Source: an uncultured Lachnospiraceae bacterium (lineage in GTDB: Bacteria > Bacillota > Clostridia > Lachnospirales > Lachnospiraceae). Taken from it: 36,556 nucleotides of DNA. Under the pieces are notes generated by a model that ran no database searches, was not told where the DNA came from, and saw only the letters and a list, made by a program, of their open reading frames with translations. This document shows positions 18,128-28,113 of the stretch, one piece after another. Location of the stretch: contig CAMSTM010000017.1 in assembly GCA_947063675.1 (NCBI GenBank), forward strand, positions 1 to 36,556, in the 5' to 3' direction. The translations under genes and the position numbers were made by a program. How positions within the stretch are numbered: position 1 is the first letter of the stretch; each line of letters opens with the position of its first letter.

Positions 18128-19534
18128 ATGAAAAAGAAGAAATTATTGTCGATTTTGCTTTCAGTGGCGATGTTGACGGGCATTTTAAGCGGCTGCGGTT
18201 CCAAGCCGGCCGAAGGGACGGATGCGGGAAGCCAGACGTCCGGGGCGGAAAGCACTGATGAAGCTGCCAGTGCAGGAGATGAGCAGCAGGCGGCGGAGGA
18301 AGATACCGCTTCTGGGGAAAGCGCAACGGGAGATAAGAAGAAAGTCGTTTTCTGGAGCTGGGCATCGGGACAGCTTGATGCAACTTATAAGGCTTATTGC
18401 GAGGCGCACCCTGATATGGATTGGGAATTGGAAGAGGTAGTAGTTGCAGCTGAGGACTATCTTACTAAATTACAACAAGGGTATGCTTCCGGCGGGGATA
18501 TGCCCGACATATTGATGGGGGAAATGGGGTGGAGAGGCAGCGCCTTTGCCCTTGATATCTGGGAAAATCTTGAAGAAGCGCCTTATAACTTTGACCGTTC
18601 TATCGTTATGGATTCTGTAATCGGCGGTATGGTGAATTCACAGGACCAGGTAATCGGTATTGAAAATGCATTAAATCCGGCGTTTATGATGTATAAGAAA
18701 GACTTGGCAAGGGAATATCTTGGAACAGATGACAGGATGGAACTTGAAGCAATGTTTAAAACCTATGATGATTATGCAAAGGTTGGCGCGCAGGTGTATG
18801 AGAAGAGTGGTGGAAAAGTAACCTTGTTTCCGGGATTACAGGATATATCCAATATGATGATGATGCAGCAGAGAAATGTTAATAATGTGGATGCCGACGG
18901 CAATGTGAATGTGAGCGGAAAAGTGCAAAGAGTGTTTGAGACGGTTGAAGTAATGAGAAGCGCAAAGGCCTGCGGCAATCTGGCACAGTATTCTACAGAA
19001 TGGTCTAATGCTTTTGCAGACGGCGCCTGTATCCTTTTTCCAGGAGCTTCCTGGAGCGTGACTTATTGGGTAGAGCCCTATGACCCGGAAGGCATTGACA
19101 ATTGGGGAATGTTTACACCGGCTGAAGGCGGCTTTGGCTGGGGAGGAACTTGTATGGGAATTTATAAAGATTCCAAAATGAAAGGAGAAGCATGGGATTT
19201 TATTTCCTGGCTGCTTTTATCAGAAGAGGGTGCAAAGACAATGAAGGAAGATACAGGTTTCTTTTTGCCAGTAAAGTCCTTATATGACGACCCGGAGTAC
19301 ACCAAAGGAACAAGACCGAACTTCGGTTCTCAGGAAATCAACGCTTTCATGATGGAAGAGATTTCCCCTAATATTCCCGAAGCAAGCCTGTCCATTTACG
19401 ATAACCTTGTATCGGATTCCGTAAATATGGTGGTTCAGATGATGGGCGCGGACGAAAGTATGACGGCGGAAGACGCAATGACAGAGTTCATGACGGATTT
19501 ACAGTCCAAGATACCGGATGTAACAGTTAAGTAA
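18128..19534 (+). CDS. extracellular solute-binding lipoprotein (CUT1 sugar ABC)
   Basis: Signal peptide with lipobox LSGCGS; SBP_bac_1-like sequence. Confidence 0.9.
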   Translation: MKKKKLLSILLSVAMLTGILSGCGSKPAEGTDAGSQTSGAESTDEAASAGDEQQAAEEDTASGESATGDKKKVVFWSWASGQLDATYKAYCEAHPDMDWELEEVVVAAEDYLTKLQQGYASGGDMPDILMGEMGWRGSAFALDIWENLEEAPYNFDRSIVMDSVIGGMVNSQDQVIGIENALNPAFMMYKKDLAREYLGTDDRMELEAMFKTYDDYAKVGAQVYEKSGGKVTLFPGLQDISNMMMMQQRNVNNVDADGNVNVSGKVQRVFETVEVMRSAKACGNLAQYSTEWSNAFADGACILFPGASWSVTYWVEPYDPEGIDNWGMFTPAEGGFGWGGTCMGIYKDSKMKGEAWDFISWLLLSEEGAKTMKEDTGFFLPVKSLYDDPEYTKGTRPNFGSQEINAFMMEEISPNIPEASLSIYDNLVSDSVNMVVQMMGADESMTAEDAMTEFMTDLQSKIPDVTVK

Positions 19535-19604
19535 CAAGCGCTGTCATGCTCCGCAAGTCAGCTTATTGTAACAAACGCTGCCACGCTTTGCGCGGCAGCT
19601 CATT
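19531..19604 (+). repeat. two tandem 37-bp imperfect repeats, each a hairpin
   Basis: 19531-19567 and 19568-19604, 28/37 identical; gctg...cagc stems. Confidence 0.7.
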
Positions 19605-19661
19605 GTAAACAGAGTGGGGATTGCTTACAGGGCGGTTCCCACTTATTTAAAGGATGGTTCG

Positions 19662-20585
19662 ATGAAAGAAAAAAGTAAAAAGAAAAATAAGCTTGGTAAA
19701 TGGCCTTATATCTTCGTGGCGCCCTTTCTGATTTCGTATCTTGCATTTTATCTGTATCCTATGCTGTATTCTTTTGCCATCAGCTTTACGGACTGGACGG
19801 CGGTTAAGATGAACGACAGGCAGTTTCTGGGGCTGCAGAATTATATCAGGGTTTTCACAGCCGACCCGCTGTTTTGGAGTTCTATTTTAAATACCGTGAA
19901 AATTATGATTATCGCCATGCCTCTTACCATTGTGGGCGGCCTTCTGGTGGCTGTGCTGATGTTTAATATTGTCAAAGGCAGGCAGTTCATACAGACTGTC
20001 AACTTTCTGCCTTATATCACAATGCCGGTGGCGGTGGGGCTGATTTTCGCAAATATGTTTAATACGAATATCGGGATGGTGAATACGGTGCTTACCCGGT
20101 TAGGGCTCATGGATGAAAAGATTAACTGGCTGGGAGATAGCAAATATGCCTTTATCGTAGTAATATTGATTTGTATCTGGAAAAATTTCGGATATTTTAT
20201 GGTACTTTATTTATCAGGTCTTTCCACCATCAGCAACGAGTACTATGACGCGGCGAAGGTAGACGGCGCAAATGCGGTGCAGTCCTTTTTTAAGATTACG
20301 CTGCCCCTTCTTCGTCCCATTACCACCTTTGTGATTGTGCAGGGGGCAATCGGGGGCTTCCAGCTTTTTGACGAGGCCAAGACGCTGGTGTCCGGCTCAG
20401 GCTCCACCATTGTAGGAGGTCCCGGAAGGTCGCTTCTTACCATTGTGTGGTATTTTTACGACAGTTCCTTCCAGAATAATTCCAGATACGGGTACGGCGC
20501 GGCGATTGCCTTTAGTATGCTTCTTATTATTGCGGCGATGTCCTTTATTAATTTAAGGGTTCTGCGGGAAAAGAATGATAACTGA
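19662..20585 (+). CDS. CUT1 sugar ABC permease (UgpA/MalF-like)
   Basis: EYYDAAKVDGANAVQSFFKITLPLLRP EAA-loop; start MKEKSKKKNKLGKWPYIFVAPFL. Confidence 0.92.
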   Translation: MKEKSKKKNKLGKWPYIFVAPFLISYLAFYLYPMLYSFAISFTDWTAVKMNDRQFLGLQNYIRVFTADPLFWSSILNTVKIMIIAMPLTIVGGLLVAVLMFNIVKGRQFIQTVNFLPYITMPVAVGLIFANMFNTNIGMVNTVLTRLGLMDEKINWLGDSKYAFIVVILICIWKNFGYFMVLYLSGLSTISNEYYDAAKVDGANAVQSFFKITLPLLRPITTFVIVQGAIGGFQLFDEAKTLVSGSGSTIVGGPGRSLLTIVWYFYDSSFQNNSRYGYGAAIAFSMLLIIAAMSFINLRVLREKNDN

Positions 20586-20604
20586 AAGAAAGGCTGGATA
20601 AAAT

Positions 20605-21423
20605 ATGAAGAAAAAAATAAAAAAGCTGCCTAAGGCAATAGCGATAGCGATTGTTTCCCTGATTTCCTTTATTCCCTTTTATTACACGCTGATTGCGGCG
20701 ACCCATTCTACCGACGAGGTAATGCTGGGACTCTCTCTGCTGCCGGGAAGTCATCTGATTGAGAATATAACCACGGCGATGAACGGCACCTTCTGGGTTG
20801 CTTTTAAGAACAGCATGATTGTGTCCTTCAGCGCCATGTTCTGTTCTGTGGCCATCAGCCTGATGGCGGGCTACGGCCTTGCGGCGTATCAGTTTAAGCT
20901 GAAAAGGGTGATTTACAATTTCGTACTGCTTACCATGATGGTGCCGTCGGTGCTCGGGGTTATCGGCTACATGCAGGAGATGCGGGCGCTTCGCCTGTCG
21001 GGCTCGTTGCTGCCGCTGATACTGATTTGGTTTCCCAGCGGGTTCGGGGTGTTCTGGATAACGCAGTATTTACAGAGTTCTCTGCAGATGGAGCTGGTGG
21101 AGAGCGCAAGGATTGACGGCTGTAATGAGTTTTCCATTTTCCTCAAAATCGTACTGCCCTGTATCAGGCCCGCCATTATCTCTCTGTGCCTTTTGATTTT
21201 CCTGTGGTCGTGGAATTCCTATCTGCTTCCGCTGGTTATGATAAATAATGTGGAAAACTATACCATTCCCCTTTACATCCAATCTCTGGGGAACGAGCAC
21301 CGCAAGGATATTGCAGCGCAGATTACCGGTCTGCTTATTTCGGTTCTGCCGCTCATTGCCGCCTTTGCCGTATTTTCAAAGGACTTTATCAGAGGACTGA
21401 CAGAAGGCGCTGTCAAGGGATAA
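20605..21423 (+). CDS. CUT1 sugar ABC permease (UgpE/MalG-like)
   Basis: LVESARIDGCNEFSIFLKIVLPCIRPAI EAA-loop. Confidence 0.92.
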   Translation: MKKKIKKLPKAIAIAIVSLISFIPFYYTLIAATHSTDEVMLGLSLLPGSHLIENITTAMNGTFWVAFKNSMIVSFSAMFCSVAISLMAGYGLAAYQFKLKRVIYNFVLLTMMVPSVLGVIGYMQEMRALRLSGSLLPLILIWFPSGFGVFWITQYLQSSLQMELVESARIDGCNEFSIFLKIVLPCIRPAIISLCLLIFLWSWNSYLLPLVMINNVENYTIPLYIQSLGNEHRKDIAAQITGLLISVLPLIAAFAVFSKDFIRGLTEGAVKG

Positions 21424-21468
21424 TTGGGATTCGTAAATCCGTGATTTGCGTGGTGCGGACACATTGAA

Positions 21469-22956
21469 ATGGGGATGAAAATGAACAGGGTTCTGATTAT
21501 AGATGATGAAATACTGACAATCAAATATTTAAAGAGCCTGCATTCCTGGGAGAAATTTGGATGCGGGGATATTCTGTATGCGGTTACCATTGCGGCCGCC
21601 CTGGATATTTTTCAGCGGGAGGCGCCGCAGATTGTGTTTGTGGACGTGAGGATGCCGGGAATGGACGGTCTGGAATTAAGCCGAAGGCTTCTTTTGGAAA
21701 ATCCGGGCGTCAGCATTGTGATTATGACGGCTTATCAGGAGTTTGACTATGTGAAGGAAGCCATGGAGATGGGGGTTAAGTATTTTCTGGTAAAGCATGA
21801 GATTACAGAGGATACCCTGGACGAAGTCCTTCAAAAAATATCCGACGGTTTCCTGTCGAAAAAAAGATACGAGCAGATGATGGAAAACGACTGGCTGCGA
21901 AAGGTATGGGACGGCGAGAGGACGGATAATGTCAGGCTTTTGCAGGGAGCAGACCGCTGCTTTCTTGCGATGATGGCGCTTAGCGGACTGTCAGTGTTTA
22001 CCGGGGATAAGGAGCCTGTTTATCTGAAGGAGGAGAGAATCAGGGAATTGTCCCCTTCGGGAATCCGGGTGAGAGGTTTTACACGTCAGGGATTTTATAC
22101 TTATGTGATGATATGCGAGTATGAAAAGCCGGTTTCCGAGAAGGAAAACTATCGGATTCTGGCACACTTTACCGGGGAGCTGGGAGAGAGGTGCCGTACA
22201 GACAGCGGCCTTACGCCCGTCTTTTTCCTTTCCGCCGCTTATGAGGCTTATGAAAGCCTTAAAAGTGTTTGTCCGGTTATGCGGCGTTACTGCGACTGCG
22301 TTCTTGCCCAGAGGGAAGGGGTGGTTTGGGAAGAAATGCTTTCCGGCTACGAAAAGCTGTTTCCCGAAAAGCTTGAACTGGAGAGAAAACCGGAGGTGTG
22401 GAGTAAAGCAGATATATCCTCTATGCTCTCAAAAATAAAGGACGGGAGCTATTACATGGAGATAAAAGACTTTACCCATCTGCGGCAGTACCTCCGCGCT
22501 GGAAATTTCGTTTCTTTTCTGGAGGGCGAGGAGAAAGAAATCCCGATGGTCTGTCTGGAACAGTTACTTAGAGCCTGTCTGCGTTATTATGAATGTCAGG
22601 AGGAAGAAAAAGGCGCAGGGAACAGGATAGTCAGAAAAACCCTTGACTATATACACGGTCACTATGCGGAAGACATTTCCAGCACCATGATAGCGGAATC
22701 TTTAGGCATCAGCGACGGCTATCTTCGGCTTCTCTTTAAGAGGGAGATGGACTGTACGGTAAAGGACTATATTCTGCGCTGTCGGGTGGAGCAGGCAAGA
22801 CATCTGCTTCTGGAAAATAAGAAAAAGATTTATGAGATTGCGGCGGAATGCGGCTTTGTCAGCAGCCAGCATTTCAGCAGAGTGTTCCGCCAGATAACGG
22901 GGATTGCACCGGGAGAATTCAAACAGCAGGATGGAGGAGGGGATATTGGTACGTAG
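21469..22956 (+). CDS. response regulator with AraC-type DNA-binding domain (YesN-like)
   Basis: Receiver VLIIDDE...IVFVDVRMPGMDGLEL; C-terminal AraC HTH IYEIAAECGFVSSQHFSRVFRQITGIAPGEFK; exact start uncertain (21469/21475/21481). Confidence 0.92.
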   Translation: MGMKMNRVLIIDDEILTIKYLKSLHSWEKFGCGDILYAVTIAAALDIFQREAPQIVFVDVRMPGMDGLELSRRLLLENPGVSIVIMTAYQEFDYVKEAMEMGVKYFLVKHEITEDTLDEVLQKISDGFLSKKRYEQMMENDWLRKVWDGERTDNVRLLQGADRCFLAMMALSGLSVFTGDKEPVYLKEERIRELSPSGIRVRGFTRQGFYTYVMICEYEKPVSEKENYRILAHFTGELGERCRTDSGLTPVFFLSAAYEAYESLKSVCPVMRRYCDCVLAQREGVVWEEMLSGYEKLFPEKLELERKPEVWSKADISSMLSKIKDGSYYMEIKDFTHLRQYLRAGNFVSFLEGEEKEIPMVCLEQLLRACLRYYECQEEEKGAGNRIVRKTLDYIHGHYAEDISSTMIAESLGISDGYLRLLFKREMDCTVKDYILRCRVEQARHLLLENKKKIYEIAAECGFVSSQHFSRVFRQITGIAPGEFKQQDGGGDIGT

Positions 22957-24733
22957 ATTCACAGGTTTCAGACAGTCTGTAGGGATGCGGTTTATGGCGG
23001 TGACTCTTATTGTGATTTCGGCACTGGTTGCAATCAGCTCTCTGTTTTCCGCCTGGTACATGGTGAAAGCCACGGAAAAGAAGCTGCTCGAGGATTATCA
23101 GGCAACGTTGGATTTTACTACCGGACAGATAGAGGATTTTGCGGATGAAATCACCCGTCACAGCGCATTGGTGGCGGCGGATGAAAACATTCAAAGGCTT
23201 CTTGTGGAATCGGACAGCTTTTCCAAACTGGAAAAGGTAAAATATTCGCGCGATATTTACAAAAATTTAAGATACTATGAGCTCCTCCGGGACGACTGTA
23301 TCAATATCGAGCTGTATCTTTATAACGGAAATATTTTTACCAGCGATTCCTCCAATAAAAATACTCTGCATTCCACCGGGGATACTTCGTGGTTTGACAA
23401 CGCGCTTTCAGGCGGGGCGACAAAGGTTTTTTCCAAACCCCACGGACTTCTGTGCAAGAATATTTCCTATGATAATGCAGTTACTTATATCTGTGATATG
23501 GGGAATTACAACACCAATCAGGAAAAAATAGGAAAAATCTTTCTGCATTTGAAGCAGGATGCTTTTTACAGCCTGCTTTATAAGGTGGATTTGGAAAATG
23601 CCTGGTGTGCGATAATGAATTCCCAGAATGAGATTCTGGCACAATCCGGTGGCAGAAATGAGGATGTGGAAGGCTGGCTAAGCAAGGCAGGTGATACGCT
23701 TCCGTCTTCCGGGACGGAAAAAGGAAAACACGGGTGGATTCTCTGTAACAGCAGGCTGAAATGCGGTCTCCAATTAGTGATGTATATGCCTGATGCAAGA
23801 CTTCACGGCGAAGTGAAAAATATTTTCCTGTTTTTTCTGCTCCTGTATGTCTCCTGCGTTTTTGTCTCTGTGGTGGTGATGATACCTGTTGCAAGGAGGT
23901 TCAGCACCCCTATCAGCGCCCTGAGCAACGCCGCCCGGCAGATTTCAGAGGGAAGGCTGGACGTTCAAATAAAGGCGGAGAATCAGGATGAAATAGGGAC
24001 GCTGACGGAGGTTTTCAACCAGATGGCCTTAAGCCTTGAGCGTCAGATGCGGGATTTGCAGAAGGCCGAGAGAGAGGGGGCGGATTTGCAGATGAGTATT
24101 CTCATGGCGCAGATAAATCCCCATTTCATTTATAACACTTTAAATTCGGCTATCTATCTTTCAAAAACAGGGGAGAGCAAAAAAGCGGAGAGGCTGCTGA
24201 CATTATTTATCAGCCTTTTGCAAAACAATATGAAATCGGGCGTCGACGGTATTATCACCACTTTAGGGGAGGAAGTGCGGGATGTCCGTGAATATATCGA
24301 GCTGCAGCAGATAAGGTATCCGGAGAGGTTTTCCTTTCTCCTAAACGGGGACGAGTCGCTGTATCATTACGCAGTCCCAAGGCTTTTTTTGCAGCCTTTG
24401 ATTGAAAACGCCTTAAACCACGGGATTCTGCCCAGGGAATCGGGAAAAATCGAACTTACCATTTACGAGGAAAACGGATGGCTCATTTTCCGGCTGAAAG
24501 ACGACGGAGAGGGAATGAGCAGGGAAAAAGTGAAGGCGCTCTTAAAGTGGAAGGACGAGGGCAAAAAGCACGGGAAGAGGAGAAGAAGCGTATCCAAAAT
24601 CCATTCGATAAGTATCGAAAATATCTGCCAGAGGCTGGAGCTTTTATATAAGGAAGAATACCAATTTGAAATTATCAGCAGCGTCGGAAAAGGAACGGAA
24701 ATCGTGATAAGCTTTCCGACGGAGTACAGATAA
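22931..24733 (+). CDS. sensor histidine kinase (YesM-like)
   Basis: HAMP region, MAQINPHFIYNTLNSAIYLSK, RLFLQPLIENALNHGI, DDGEGMS; overlaps the response-regulator gene; start uncertain. Confidence 0.92.
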   Translation: MEEGILVRRFTGFRQSVGMRFMAVTLIVISALVAISSLFSAWYMVKATEKKLLEDYQATLDFTTGQIEDFADEITRHSALVAADENIQRLLVESDSFSKLEKVKYSRDIYKNLRYYELLRDDCINIELYLYNGNIFTSDSSNKNTLHSTGDTSWFDNALSGGATKVFSKPHGLLCKNISYDNAVTYICDMGNYNTNQEKIGKIFLHLKQDAFYSLLYKVDLENAWCAIMNSQNEILAQSGGRNEDVEGWLSKAGDTLPSSGTEKGKHGWILCNSRLKCGLQLVMYMPDARLHGEVKNIFLFFLLLYVSCVFVSVVVMIPVARRFSTPISALSNAARQISEGRLDVQIKAENQDEIGTLTEVFNQMALSLERQMRDLQKAEREGADLQMSILMAQINPHFIYNTLNSAIYLSKTGESKKAERLLTLFISLLQNNMKSGVDGIITTLGEEVRDVREYIELQQIRYPERFSFLLNGDESLYHYAVPRLFLQPLIENALNHGILPRESGKIELTIYEENGWLIFRLKDDGEGMSREKVKALLKWKDEGKKHGKRRRSVSKIHSISIENICQRLELLYKEEYQFEIISSVGKGTEIVISFPTEYR

Positions 24734-24755
24734 GTGTGCTTGCGGAACTGAAACA

Positions 24756-24845
24756 GCAAGTCCCCGAACAGTGCACGAAACGGTTTCCGGGCACAAAGTG
24801 ACCGCAAACCGTTTCAGACCCGGGTGTGCTGGAAGGGGGACTTGC
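24756..24845 (+). repeat. nested inverted repeats in the intergenic leader
   Basis: Outer gcaagtcccc (24756-24765)/ggggacttgc (24836-24845); inner gaaacggttt (24777-24786)/aaaccgtttc (24806-24815). Confidence 0.65.
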
Positions 24846-24869
24846 GGAACTTAAAATGGAGGAAAAAGA

Positions 24870-25724
24870 ATGAAGAAAACAATCAGGGTAGAAACGAAAC
24901 AAAAATGCTGGTCACTGGTGGAGGATATCACTTACGCGGCGGTTCCCGCATGGTACGGGAGCACTTACCGCAGTATGAAGTGCAGTATCTGTATGCCAAA
25001 GGTGAGAGAGGAAGGGGTGAAATACCCGCTTCTTGTGTGGTTTTGCGGAGGGGCTTTCAAGGTGATGGACAAGGATGTATGGTGGCCTCAGTGGATGGAA
25101 TTTGCCAGAGAGGGCTGTGTGGTTGCCAGTGTGGAATACCGAACCAGTAACGAGGCGGTATTTCCGGCGGCGCTTACGGATGCGAAAGCGGCTATCCGGT
25201 ATCTAAAGGCAAATGCCGAAGCATACGGCATTGACAGGGACAGGGTTTTCGTGGCGGGGGAATCCGCCGGCGGCGCGCTGGCAAGCCTTGTGGGCGTGAC
25301 GGGAGATAATTATAATGAAGGGGAATTCCTTTCATATGACAGCCGGGTCTGCGGAGTCATTGATTTTTATGGGCTTGCGGATATGACCGCGCCTGTGGAT
25401 GCGAATGCGCAGAATATGACTTTCGGGGCAAACGAGCAGTTTATCGGCGTGGAGGGCGACAGTAAGGCCTTGAAAAAAGAAGCCAGTGCAGTCAGCCATA
25501 TTTCACAGGATACGCCGCCGTTTCTCATTTTCCACGGAGATAAGGATGATTTGCTGCCCAAAAGTCAAAGCGATTTGCTGTACGAAAAGCTTTGCGAGGC
25601 CGGGGTAAGGGCGGATTATTATATTTTAGAGCAGGAAGGACACGGAGCCGACGCTTTTTACCAGAGGGAGATTCTGGACATTGTGCGGGCATTTATGGAA
25701 TCCGTGGCAGGAAAGGAAAAATAA
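24870..25724 (+). CDS. alpha/beta hydrolase (esterase/lipase-like)
   Basis: VWFCGGAFKVMD, VFVAGESAGGALASLVG nucleophile elbow, FLIFHGDKDDLLP, EGHGADAF. Confidence 0.9.
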   Translation: MKKTIRVETKQKCWSLVEDITYAAVPAWYGSTYRSMKCSICMPKVREEGVKYPLLVWFCGGAFKVMDKDVWWPQWMEFAREGCVVASVEYRTSNEAVFPAALTDAKAAIRYLKANAEAYGIDRDRVFVAGESAGGALASLVGVTGDNYNEGEFLSYDSRVCGVIDFYGLADMTAPVDANAQNMTFGANEQFIGVEGDSKALKKEASAVSHISQDTPPFLIFHGDKDDLLPKSQSDLLYEKLCEAGVRADYYILEQEGHGADAFYQREILDIVRAFMESVAGKEK

Positions 25725-26387
25725 ATGGCAGCGGATAAAAAAGATTATCTAAAGGATATGACGGAAAAGCTTAAGAGGGTCTGGCCGGATAATGAAAGTA
25801 TGACGGTGGTTTGCCATGGGCACAGCATTCCCTGCGGATACATGGCGGACAACGTTACCAGACCTTTTGACGCTTATCCGCATCTGTTTCATGCCGCCCT
25901 GGCGGAGCGGTTCCCCCATTCCGTGATAAACGTGACGGTAACGGCGGTGGGAGGAGAAAATTCCCTTTCAGGTGCAAAAAGGTTTGGGCGGGACGTTTTG
26001 TCCCACCGCCCTTATCTGATAACGATTGATTATGGAAGAAACGATATGTTTCTCACGGAAGAACAGATGCGTGGGGCGTGGAGGGACATGACAAAAGAGG
26101 CACTGGACGCCGGATGCAAAGTGCTTCTGCTTACTCCGGCGCCGGACAGCGGCGCGGCTTATTATGAGGAAAACGAAAGGCGGCTTACGGATGCAAAGAT
26201 GGCTGAAATTATCCGTGAAACGGCGGAGCGTTTCCAGGTAGGACTTGCGGATGTCCACGGAACTTTTGAGAGACTTTTTGCGCAGGGACATAACAGGAGC
26301 GAATATGCGGCCAGCGTAAATCATCCGAACAGACAGGGCCATGAAATTATTGCGGATTGTATGATGGAGTGGGTTCCGTATATTTGA
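25725..26387 (+). CDS. SGNH/GDSL-type hydrolase
   Basis: VVCHGHSIPCGYM, ITIDYGRNDMF, VNHPNRQGHEIIADC. Confidence 0.85.
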   Translation: MAADKKDYLKDMTEKLKRVWPDNESMTVVCHGHSIPCGYMADNVTRPFDAYPHLFHAALAERFPHSVINVTVTAVGGENSLSGAKRFGRDVLSHRPYLITIDYGRNDMFLTEEQMRGAWRDMTKEALDAGCKVLLLTPAPDSGAAYYEENERRLTDAKMAEIIRETAERFQVGLADVHGTFERLFAQGHNRSEYAASVNHPNRQGHEIIADCMMEWVPYI

Positions 26388-26406
26388 AGAGGTGTGAGAT
26401 AAAAAA

Positions 26407-26470
26407 TACGGAAGCCAATCCTCAAAACAGCGTACGGCGGTTTGAAGGTCTGGCTTCCGTGTAAGTTTTT
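26407..26470. terminator. long hairpin, probable terminator between convergent genes
   Basis: acggaagcca...tggcttccgt outer stem with partly paired interior, followed by gtaagttttt. Confidence 0.6.
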
Positions 26471-26810
26471 AGGAAATGTGCTGTGAAATCCAGTCGATAT
26501 ATTTTTTGCGGCTCATATAGGCGAGCTTGTATTTGTTTCCGTCTTTCATTGTAATCAAAACGCCAAAAGGAAAGAAGGGCGGCGTCATGCAGGGCTTTAC
26601 TGATGCAATGTCTTTCATTTCAATTTCCCAGCTTGCGCTTGCCGTCCCGATTAATCCCGACGCCAGAAATACAATACGCTGGTCTGTGAGGTAGGTTTTT
26701 CCGGATATCTGCCGGCTGCCGACTTGTTTGGGGGATTTCCAGCAGTCTGCAGTTACCCTTTCTGCAAAAACATTTTCTCCGTTTCGTGCTTCAAAAACTG
26801 GTTTGGCCAT
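26469..26810 (-). CDS. PH/GRAM-like domain protein
   Basis: GKTYLTDQRIVFLAS...EIEMKDIASVKPCMTPPFFPFGVLITMKDGNKYKLAYMSRKKYIDWI. Confidence 0.65.
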   Translation of the reverse strand: MAKPVFEARNGENVFAERVTADCWKSPKQVGSRQISGKTYLTDQRIVFLASGLIGTASASWEIEMKDIASVKPCMTPPFFPFGVLITMKDGNKYKLAYMSRKKYIDWISQHIS

Positions 26811-26911
26811 AACTGTTTCCTCGCTTTTTCATTATGTGATGATAACTGTATTTTATTTATAATTATAGCAGATATATAATTTTGATACAAGGACGGAAAA
26901 GCGCGTTTGGC

Positions 26912-26940
26912 TTTACACAGAAACGACGTTTTGGTATAAT
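26912..26940 (+). promoter_or_regulatory. predicted sigma-A promoter
   Basis: TTTACA (26912-26917) - 17 bp - TATAAT (26935-26940). Confidence 0.65.
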
Positions 26941-27136
26941 AAAATTATCCTGTAAATGCATTGCATGTGGAAAGCCGCATTAATAAATAACCAGAATAAC
27001 AACTGACAATGAGGGGTGCAGAGCCTGTAAGCGGAAGGGTTCTGTGCCTTGTCTTTTCCTTTGTGCAATCAGGGAGCGTAAGAGATAGTCTGACGCATTC
27101 ATCTGTCTGGATAAAGGAAAATACAGGAGGTATTTC

Positions 27137-27916
27137 ATGGAAATCAATCGTCCGAGGGCAGCGGCAGGCTTTGCCGCTTATGTGAAAAATTACGACGTCA
27201 GCGATGAGAAAATCAGGCTGAAAATAGAGCATACCTATAAGGTTGCGGATTTATGTGAAAAGATTGCAAAATCGGAAGGCTGTCTGCCGCAGCAGGTGGA
27301 TACGGCATGGCTTATAGGGCTTTTGCATGACATTGGCCGTTTTGAGCAGCTTAAGCGTTTCGGAACATTTATTGATTCCGAGTCCATCGACCATGCGGCT
27401 TTCGGAGCGGATTTACTGTTTGGAGACGGACTGATACGGGAATTCATTCAGGAGGACTCCGGGAATCACCTGCTGGAAAGAGCCATCCGTACTCACAGCG
27501 CGTTCCGGCTGCCGGAGGATTTTGACAGGGAAACTATGATGTTCTGCAATATCATAAGGGACGCCGACAAAATAGATATCATGCGTGTCAATGTGGAGAG
27601 CCCTCTGGAGGAAATCTACAACGTATCCACGGAAAAACTGCGCGGCGACGTGATTTCTGACAGGGTTCTGGCCAGCTTTTTTGAGGAGCATGCGACTTTG
27701 AGGGATTATAAGAAAACTGCCGTAGATTATATCGCCGGGCATATTTCGCTGGTCTATGAGCTGGTGTACCCTTATAGTATCCGGGAGGCGTACAGGCAGG
27801 GATTTTTACACAAAATGATTGATTTCCAGTCGGATAATCCCCGGACCAGAGAACAGTTTCAGATAATCAGGCAAAGAGTGGAGAACTATCTTGAGAGGAA
27901 AATGAAGCAGATTTGA
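27137..27916 (+). CDS. HD-domain hydrolase
   Basis: KIEHTYKVADLCEKIA, AWLIGLLHDIGRFEQ, DADKIDIMRV; caggagg RBS. Confidence 0.9.
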   Translation: MEINRPRAAAGFAAYVKNYDVSDEKIRLKIEHTYKVADLCEKIAKSEGCLPQQVDTAWLIGLLHDIGRFEQLKRFGTFIDSESIDHAAFGADLLFGDGLIREFIQEDSGNHLLERAIRTHSAFRLPEDFDRETMMFCNIIRDADKIDIMRVNVESPLEEIYNVSTEKLRGDVISDRVLASFFEEHATLRDYKKTAVDYIAGHISLVYELVYPYSIREAYRQGFLHKMIDFQSDNPRTREQFQIIRQRVENYLERKMKQI

Positions 27917-28113
27917 AAGATGGGAACAGAAAAGGCGCGGACTGCGAAAAGTGCGGCAAAAGGCTGCAGCGGCGCCGGAACAGGAGGGTGTCAAAAATTA
28001 TATCCTCTTTTCAGCAACTGTTTTCATTTTATAATGAAAACAGACGGAGCAGGTATCGGCAAACGGGGTTTGCATGGGATGTACCGTTCTAAAACAGAAC
28101 AGGAGAGTAAAAA

